Positions 58,391 to 64,000 of a stretch of DNA of 64,000 nt are shown here, piece after piece. The position numbers were made by a program, and so were the translations under genes. Within the stretch, counting starts at the first letter, position 1, and each line of letters opens with the position of its first letter. The stretch comes from Thermostichus lividus PCC 6715 (GTDB lineage: Bacteria > Cyanobacteriota > Cyanobacteriia > Thermosynechococcales > Thermosynechococcaceae), in contig NZ_CP018092.1 of NCBI RefSeq assembly GCF_002754935.1, positions 1,178,001-1,242,000 on the forward strand, read 5' to 3'. Under the pieces are notes generated by a model, which did not search any database, was not told the origin of the DNA, and worked only from the letters and a program-made list of their open reading frames with translations.

Positions 58391-60333
58391 CTAAAAATTG
58401 TCTGGAAAAGCAATGGGGTTGGCCGCCGCCTGTAACCGCCGCTGCACCTGTACCAGATGGGGGCTATAAAGGGGCAGCGGTTCCGTAAGCTGATGGGGGC
58501 GCAAACCCTGCTCAAGAACGTAGGCGGCCACCGTGCCTGTGCCAGCCCCCACCGACCACTCGTAGGGGTGCACCCGATAGGCCGCAGCCGCAATATGGCT
58601 GGTGGCAATATTTTTGCCGGTCACCAGTAAATTATTGATGCGGGGGGGAATCAATGCTCGCAAGGGCACTTGGAACGGATAGGTTTGACCAGCCCCTTGA
58701 CGTTCTCGCGGGCGTTCAATATTACCTGCAGCTTCTGGGGGTGTTGCAGCATACAGGGATGAAAATCAATGGGATAGTAGCCAATGCCAATACTGTCGGG
58801 ATAAAGTCGCGCCCGACGCCGCCATTGCATCTGACTCAGGGGAAGCACACCGCGAGCAACCGCCAGTCCCTGCAACCCACCCATGCGAATCGCTAGTTGT
58901 TGGAACTGCTCTGCACCGAGAGTCTGGGGATAGTAAGGATCTTGCCAGTAGGGCTTTGCAGAAATATCAATCTCATCAATACTAAACCCCGCTGGCCAGC
59001 CCCCCTGATAGCGACCCACCAACCGTCGCCCTTCGCGAATATAGGGGAATTTAGACAGGCCATGAGCCGTGCCCATCGGCGAATCATACCCCTGTAGATA
59101 GCGCAGATAGGGGTTGGGTTGCTTGATGTTATCCCCTAAGACTGCATCGGTGGTGCCAGTGGCCAGCCAGTAAAAGTAATTCCGTGCCAGTTCTTCTGCT
59201 GCCGCTAAGCCAGCAATCCGCCAGCCTCCCTGCCAGCGTCGGGGTTGGAGTTGACCACTGGCCAGCAGTTGCGATCGCGTCAACAATAAATTATCCATCG
59301 CCGTTCCTGGGCCGTAGTCATTGCCCCGCTCCCAGTTTTGCATCGAAATATCCCCCACACTGACTTGTCGGGAGCCTTGAGCGGGCTGAGCACTAAAAAT
59401 GCGCCGATAGGTGAGCACCAATACTGGCTCTTGGCCAAAACGCAAATGGGCATAGCTGTAAAAGGGGGCAAAGCGATCGTAACTGGCGGGACGGCGATAG
59501 GTTTGAGGCTCAGCCATGACCTCAAGGGCAAAGGTATAGGTAATGGCTTGGGGGCAGTAGGGATAGGGAACAGGACTAGAGGCGGACGGGTTGTCCACGC
59601 TCACAGGATCAATCCCCAAGCGATAGGGGAGATCCGCCAAGGCCAGCACCTCTCCTGTTTCAGTGGCTTCAATCACCATCCAGTCGCCCGCGGTGGGGGG
59701 CTGAAAATTGAGAATGGTTTTGCTCAACCGTGGTGAGTCTTGATCGCTGTAAATGTCTGCCAGAGTTTGGGAGAGGGGGTCGGTATTTAGCGGTGGGGCT
59801 TGGGGGGCACGTCGGTGTTGAATGCCGCGCACATGGCGGATGAGTTGCCCGGGTTGCTGTGGATCGTCTGCGGGGGTGATCTCCTGCACCACTGTATTGA
59901 GAAACACCTTGAGGGTGCCCCGCCCCTGAGCCGCCATTTCTTGCAGCAGGTCACTCACAAGGGTTGCCCCCACTGCTGGCAGAAAGCAAACCTCACTGAC
60001 CCAGCAATCTCCCGGGCGGTTTTGGGCAATGATGCGGCGACGGAGTTGGCTATAGCCAGCGGGAAACCACCACTGTTGTCGCTGGCGCAGTTGTTCATCG
60101 AGGGCAGAGGTGCCCTGGGCTGACAGTTGCCCCCCCAACCAATCGGTGATTTCGGTAAGGCAAACAGTTTTGCCGTAGCGTAATCCTTCGTAAGCAGTGG
60201 CCACGCCAGCTAAGCCACCGCCAATCACTAAAATGTCGCACTCAACGGTTTGGGGAGCGGCAAGGGCACGCTGGTTAGACAGCGGGGCGATCGCCACCAA
60301 GCAACCCATTAACCACCCATAGCAAGTCCGCAT
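58391..60333 (-). CDS. Exported FAD-dependent oxidoreductase, frameshifted as sequenced
   Basis: About 647 residues if joined. A signal peptide (GWLMGCLVAIAPLSNQRALA) precedes the FAD-binding Rossmann motif ILVIGGGLAGVATAYEG. The first frame (58651-60333) ends early. The second (58391-58669) supplies the C-terminal FAD segment LVTGKNIATSHIAAAAYRV and HPYEWSVGAGTGTVAA. One extra C in the C5 run at 58737-58741 gives PPEAAGNIERPRERQGAGQT and joins them. The type is the FAD-dependent oxidoreductases with a thioredoxin-reductase-like nucleotide fold exported by cyanobacteria; the substrate is unknown. Confidence 0.8.
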
Positions 60334-60510
60334 GGGGCAAGTTCTCCTGACGTGACTCTCGCAACGACTGTGCCAGCCAGCACCGCAAGTTTGCCCCTAG
60401 GCATGGGGGTAGAACTTAACGGCGCGGTCGTGCCAATTTCTGTACTATACTTAGACCCGTAAGCCATGTCACTCATCAGCGTTAGGAACGAGCGTCAGGA
60501 AACTAATCGC

Positions 60511-60984
60511 ATGAATGAATTTGAAACATCGCCAGCCACGGAAACAACCCATACAGAAGCCTCCGTTCTTGAGGTGGACACAACTCCAGCCGGCAGTTTA
60601 GCTGGACGTGAACCCGCAACACCCGCCCCTACGGTGGGAGGGTTAACCGATGAGCAGTGGCAACAAGCCCGCGAAAAGCTGTACTGGGTGCTGACGGTCT
60701 TTCCCGATCAGGTGAGTACATTTTTGGGAGAGTACAAGCAACCCCTACGGACGCTGCTGATTATTTTGGCAACGGTTCCCTTTGTGGCACTGGCGATCGC
60801 GATTTTGGAAGTTGTGAATGCTATTCCCCTGTTGGCACCCACCTGCCAACTCATTGGTTTTGGCTACGGCACTTGGTTCCTGTATCGCTATGTCTTGTTT
60901 GATTCAGGACGGCGAGAATTAACCCAAAAGGTCAATGATTATAAAGCACGTATTCTCGGGGATACCACATCTACCCCTTCATAA
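60511..60984 (+). CDS. CAAD/CURT1-type thylakoid membrane protein
   Basis: A 157-residue protein. An acidic/Thr-rich N-terminus (about 50 residues) is followed by two transmembrane helices (LRTLLIILATVPFVALAIAI and LIGFGYGTWFLYRYVLF) and a short amphipathic tail. This is the CAAD domain, found also appended to cyanobacterial aminoacyl-tRNA synthetases and shared with plant CURT1, which bends thylakoid membranes. ATG 60511 has CAGGAAA about 10 bases upstream; an in-frame ATG at 60466 is less likely. The next gene begins 4 bp later. Confidence 0.83.
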   Translation: MNEFETSPATETTHTEASVLEVDTTPAGSLAGREPATPAPTVGGLTDEQWQQAREKLYWVLTVFPDQVSTFLGEYKQPLRTLLIILATVPFVALAIAILEVVNAIPLLAPTCQLIGFGYGTWFLYRYVLFDSGRRELTQKVNDYKARILGDTTSTPS

Positions 60985-60987
60985 GCG

Positions 60988-61686
60988 ATGCGGCTGCACT
61001 ACCTGCAACATGTGCCCTTTGAACCCCCCGCTCACATTACAGCATGGGCACACTCGCGGGGACATCACTGGCAGGGTACCCATCTTTACGCTGGTGAAAC
61101 CCTCCCCACGCTTGCAGACATCGATGCCTTGATTGTTATGGGTGGGTCGATGGGGGTCGATGACGAAGCAGTTTATCCTTGGTTACGGGCAGAAAAGGCA
61201 TTTCTAGGGGCGGCGATCGCCCACGGGATGCCAATTCTGGGTATTTGTCTGGGGGCACAACTCCTAGCCCAGGTGCTCGGGGCTAGCGTTACCGCCGGTA
61301 TTGCCAAAGAAATTGGGTGGTATCCTATTCACCTCACCCCTGCCGCTCAACAGCACCCATGGTTTCAGGCGTGGCCATCCTCCCTCACCGTTTTTCATTG
61401 GCATGGCGATACCTTTAGCTTGCCGCCGGGAGCGATCCCCCTAGCCACCAGTGCTGTCTGCCAGCAGCAAGGCTTCCTTTGGGGCGATCGCGTCTTGGGA
61501 TTGCAATTTCACCTTGAAGTGACCCCGGCCACCATTGCGGATCTCATCCACCACTGTGGCACTGAGTTAGGCTCAGGGGCATACACTCAATCGGCGGCTG
61601 ACATAGTGGCGAAGGCTGGGCAAACCCAAGTACTGATCCCCTACTTAGAGCAATTGCTGGATCGGTGGCTGACTGGGATGGTCTAA
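60988..61686 (+). CDS. Class I glutamine amidotransferase-like protein
   Basis: A 232-residue protein. The nucleophile Cys is in ILGICLGAQLLA and the His/Glu pair is in LGLQFHLEVTP, so the triad is complete. The start LHYLQHVPFEPPAHI is typical of free-standing GMP-synthase-like amidotransferases (GATase1). Some of these act as gamma-glutamyl hydrolases or provide ammonia to unknown synthases. ATG 60988 follows the CAAD stop by 3 bp. Confidence 0.82.
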   Translation: MRLHYLQHVPFEPPAHITAWAHSRGHHWQGTHLYAGETLPTLADIDALIVMGGSMGVDDEAVYPWLRAEKAFLGAAIAHGMPILGICLGAQLLAQVLGASVTAGIAKEIGWYPIHLTPAAQQHPWFQAWPSSLTVFHWHGDTFSLPPGAIPLATSAVCQQQGFLWGDRVLGLQFHLEVTPATIADLIHHCGTELGSGAYTQSAADIVAKAGQTQVLIPYLEQLLDRWLTGMV

Positions 61687-61746
61687 ACCTGCTGCAAAAC
61701 TGCCGCTGACTGGTAGGATGATCCCAAGACAAACCGAGATAACAAC

Positions 61747-62115
61747 GTGAACCGTCTTCAAACCACTTTTAGTATCGAAGGCTTTCAGCGGCAAATTCAC
61801 AGTGCGCCAGTCCCTGTCATTGTCCATTTTTGGGCACCCTGGTGCGGCCTGTGCCGCCTCATTGATCCCCTCTTGGATCAACTGGAGCAGTCCTTGCCGC
61901 AGCGGTTACAGGTGCTCAAAATCAATGCTGATGAGCATTTTGCCCTAAGCCGCCATTTTCAACTCACGACCTTACCCACCCTGCTATTTTTTGAGCGCGG
62001 CGAGCTAGTACAGCGGTTTGACCCAGCACTGGTAAAGGGAGATTTTCGCCAAGCTCTGCAGCAGGTGCTTTGCCGTTCCTTTCCATCGCTGCTGGCAGCG
62101 GAGTCCCGCTCATAA
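61747..62115 (+). CDS. Thioredoxin-fold protein with WCGLC motif
   Basis: A 122-residue cytosolic protein. The active site is FWAPWCGLCRLIDP, where Leu replaces the usual Pro of CGPC; the cis-Pro loop LTTLPTLLFF is present. Both Cys remain, so disulphide exchange is possible with an altered redox potential. The start is GTG 61747. It follows the amidotransferase by 60 bp and may share its transcript. Confidence 0.8.
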   Translation: MNRLQTTFSIEGFQRQIHSAPVPVIVHFWAPWCGLCRLIDPLLDQLEQSLPQRLQVLKINADEHFALSRHFQLTTLPTLLFFERGELVQRFDPALVKGDFRQALQQVLCRSFPSLLAAESRS

Positions 62116-62134
62116 ACCGTAGGGTAGCACTGCA

Positions 62135-63340
62135 ATGGCTTGGCTGCGTCGCCTGAATCACTTTTTAGAACGCCGCTGGGTTACACCTGCCTATGGCGGT
62201 GGGCTGCTGCTGGGGATGACTCTCTTTTTATTTGCGGCGGCAGTGAACTCCATGGCCGGTTGGCTATACGTCATTACTGGTATTATTTTGGGGTTATTAA
62301 TTGTTGCTGCGATTCTGCCGCCGCGACATCTGCGAGGGATAGTTTTAGAGCGCGCACCTGTAACGCCTGTGCACGCGGGCGATCGCCTGCGGTTGCATCT
62401 TTTTTTAACCAATGCCACCACCTCCCCCCGAAATAGCCTTCAGGTGATTGATCGGCTGCCCCGTGCCCTCTGGTCACCGACCCAAAGCCAACCGCCGCAG
62501 CAGGCCATTGCCGAAATTTTGCCCCACCACACCTACGACTGGCAGTACGACCTCATCCCACACCGGCGGGGGGTTTACGATTGGCAGTGGGTCTCCCTGC
62601 GAACGGCCTCACCCTTGGGTCTATTTTGGTGTCAACGGCAGGTGAGTGTGCCAAGCCAACTGGTGGTTTATCCCCAAGTACTGCAACTGCACCACTGTCC
62701 CCTGCTGGATCAACTGGGTCAAGAACTGTCCCAAGACTGGCGCGATCGCCAACACCATCTCCACGTTGCTCAAGAGGGCATTACTCGCTCCTTGAGACCC
62801 TACCGCTGGGGCGATCCGTTGCGCTTAGTCCATTGGCGCACGAGTGCCCGCTACGGCGAACTGCGGGTGCGGGAGTTCGACACCTTCAGCGGTGGCAATG
62901 CCATCACCATTGCCCTTGATACAACCCCCCGCTGGCAGGAGGAGGATTTTGAACAGGCCGTGATTGCCGCAGCCAGCCTCTACGTGTATAGCCAGCAACA
63001 GCAAATTCCCGTACAATTTTGGAGTGCTGCCACGGGGATGGTGCACGGACAAGCAGCGGTTCTGCGCACCTTAGCAGATATCCAACCCCAGGCCACGGCT
63101 GCCCCCTACCCCATTGATCCGATTCTTTGGCTAACGTCTGAATCCTCGACCCTAGACCAGTTACCCCCGGTAGTGTCACCCTACTGTGGGGATCACAAGC
63201 GTTGCCCCCTCAACCAAGAATCTTGTACATTCACGGCGATCGCCCCCTTAGCCTCCAGCTCCAGGCTAGCCCCAGTACTTGCTACGTGCCACTGTGACGG
63301 TTCTGATTACGGGAATTGGTCTATTGACTACCCTTGGTGA
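62135..63340 (+). CDS. DUF58 domain membrane protein
   Basis: A 401-residue protein. Two N-terminal helices (about 20-65) are followed by a beta-rich segment and the DUF58 motif RPYRWGDPLRLVHWRTSARYGELRVREF (split: RPYRWGDPLRLVHWRTSA, then RYGELRVREF). DUF58 proteins often sit with MoxR ATPases and von Willebrand domain proteins, but neither is here. ATG 62135. Its last 47 bp overlap the next gene. Confidence 0.8.
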   Translation: MAWLRRLNHFLERRWVTPAYGGGLLLGMTLFLFAAAVNSMAGWLYVITGIILGLLIVAAILPPRHLRGIVLERAPVTPVHAGDRLRLHLFLTNATTSPRNSLQVIDRLPRALWSPTQSQPPQQAIAEILPHHTYDWQYDLIPHRRGVYDWQWVSLRTASPLGLFWCQRQVSVPSQLVVYPQVLQLHHCPLLDQLGQELSQDWRDRQHHLHVAQEGITRSLRPYRWGDPLRLVHWRTSARYGELRVREFDTFSGGNAITIALDTTPRWQEEDFEQAVIAAASLYVYSQQQQIPVQFWSAATGMVHGQAAVLRTLADIQPQATAAPYPIDPILWLTSESSTLDQLPPVVSPYCGDHKRCPLNQESCTFTAIAPLASSSRLAPVLATCHCDGSDYGNWSIDYPW

Positions 63341-64000
63341 AAACGCCCCCCAAACGTGGCAGCGGTATCTTCAGGGGGACACCGGGTTACAGCCAAAGGG
63401 CTTACCAACCGGAACCGTAGGCGTTATCGGCACAACAACCCAACCCTTAGAGACAATTCTGAGCCAAACCGTTGCTGAAGCACTAGCGGATGCAGGTTTA
63501 GCCGCGCCTCTGGTGGATGGGGGGGTCGTCGTTGGCTCTAGTCGTAGTTTTCAAGCCCAGTGGGAAGCATGGCTGTGCACCGGGGAACCATCGCTCCCCC
63601 TGAATTACTGGCTAGAGCGGTTACCGGCGGCGGTATCCCAGCAAGTGGCTCAACAGGCGGGCATCGTTGGTCCGGTGTTGAATCCGACGGCGGCCTGCGC
63701 TACCGGGATTTGGGCGATCGCCCAAGGGGCAATGCTGATCCAGCAGGGGCAGTGCGAGGTCGTGCTCGCAGGGGCAGTAGAGTCGCCCCTGTCTCCCCTG
63801 ACGTTTGCTGGCTTTCAGCGGTTGGGGGTGTTAGCCTCTGAGCGGGTGGCGCCCTTCGATCGCGATCGCCACGGCTTGGGGTTGGCGGCGGGCGGTGCCA
63901 TTCTAGTGCTGGAGTCGGAGCGCCATAGCCGCTCTCGCCAAGTTCAGCCCTATGGTGCCATTGCTGGGGTCGGTCTCACCGCCGATGCCGAACAGATCGC
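63294..64000 (+). CDS. Beta-ketoacyl-ACP synthase, C-terminus cut by window edge
   Basis: The first 235 codons of a thiolase-fold condensing enzyme (KAS I/II type). VLITGIGLLTTLG is the N-terminal strand, the catalytic Cys lies in NPTAACATGIWAIAQ, and LGVLASERVAPFDRDRHGLGLAAGGA follows in the usual place. The His residues of the C-terminal half lie beyond base 64000. The first 110 residues are shorter and more divergent than FabF, so it may be a FabF paralogue rather than the main fatty-acid enzyme. The start is GTG 63294, overlapping the DUF58 gene by 47 bp. Confidence 0.8.
   Translation, partial: MTVLITGIGLLTTLGENAPQTWQRYLQGDTGLQPKGLPTGTVGVIGTTTQPLETILSQTVAEALADAGLAAPLVDGGVVVGSSRSFQAQWEAWLCTGEPSLPLNYWLERLPAAVSQQVAQQAGIVGPVLNPTAACATGIWAIAQGAMLIQQGQCEVVLAGAVESPLSPLTFAGFQRLGVLASERVAPFDRDRHGLGLAAGGAILVLESERHSRSRQVQPYGAIAGVGLTADAEQI

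Overview
The window is chromosomal DNA from a unicellular cyanobacterium, most likely a thermophile of the Thermosynechococcus type. The HIP1 octamer GCGATCGC recurs throughout, many genes start with GTG or TTG, and the gene content is cyanobacterial: carboxysome shell protein CcmP, a high-light-inducible protein, the micro-oxic chlR / acsF-II-ho2-hemN cluster, CAAD/CURT1, CcsA, a DWARF27-like protein, GuaB3 and DUF3386, DUF3536 and DUF4278 proteins. The genus is an inference from overall resemblance; I ran no search.

Layout. 1-7.4 kb: the body of tpiA, a structured non-coding repeat, a small winged-helix protein, an orphan MinD-like ATPase, a DUF4278 protein, a UvrD-like helicase converging on ccmP, tRNA-Glu and a glycosyltransferase. 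7.5-13.3 kb: MlaD/TGD2-type lipid-transport protein, ccsA, tilS, and a topoisomerase A subunit. 13.4-22.5 kb (all minus): an RND efflux pump and its adaptor, sulfate ABC transporter genes cysW, cysT and sbpA, RNase Z with a C-terminal helix-hairpin-helix, and a DUF3386 protein. 22.6-30.4 kb: a CobO-like protein with a lost P-loop, an epoxide-hydrolase-like enzyme, an IS630 remnant, an FkbM methyltransferase, a tnpB-less mobile element, ychF, cobD, HU, pgk and a universal stress protein. 30.5-37.8 kb: GH57/DUF3536, a Tyr/Pro-rich secreted protein, a class III aminotransferase, a membrane protein, a pentapeptide-repeat protein, a Fur-family regulator, two half-size GDT1/Mnx-type transporters and a small basic protein. 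37.9-39.2 kb: a complete TnpB transposon without tnpA. 39.2-50.2 kb: HEAT-like membrane protein, D27-like protein, fatty-acid hydroxylase, hli and rpmF (both small), NlpC/P60 hydrolase, guaB3, a conserved unknown, glyS, pnp and an alpha/beta-hydrolase-like protein. 50.3-55.3 kb: chlR divergent from acsF-II, ho2, hemN and a desaturase. 55.4-64 kb: ribE, a methyltransferase, pyrH-frr, a third mobile repeat, a FAD oxidoreductase, CAAD protein, amidotransferase, thioredoxin-like protein, DUF58 protein and a truncated ketoacyl synthase.

How the genes work together. The clearest unit is the low-oxygen cluster: a four-cysteine HxlR-type regulator (ChlR) next to isoenzymes for chlorophyll, bilin and heme synthesis plus a desaturase. 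The sulfate transporter operon is also clear but its ATPase gene cysA is not here. pyrH-frr, pnp-glyS, rpmF-hli and hupB-cobD are tight pairs.

Two general patterns stand out. Seven genes, including essential glyS and rnz, each carry one frameshift that is repaired by adding a single base to a C/G homopolymer. This points to base-calling or assembly error, and I annotate these genes as full length. Second, seven convergent gene pairs overlap at their 3' ends by 4-53 bp. The most novel material is the family of small palindromic elements related to the TnpB transposon, with an RNA hairpin showing compensatory base changes, and the structured non-coding element at 825-1262.
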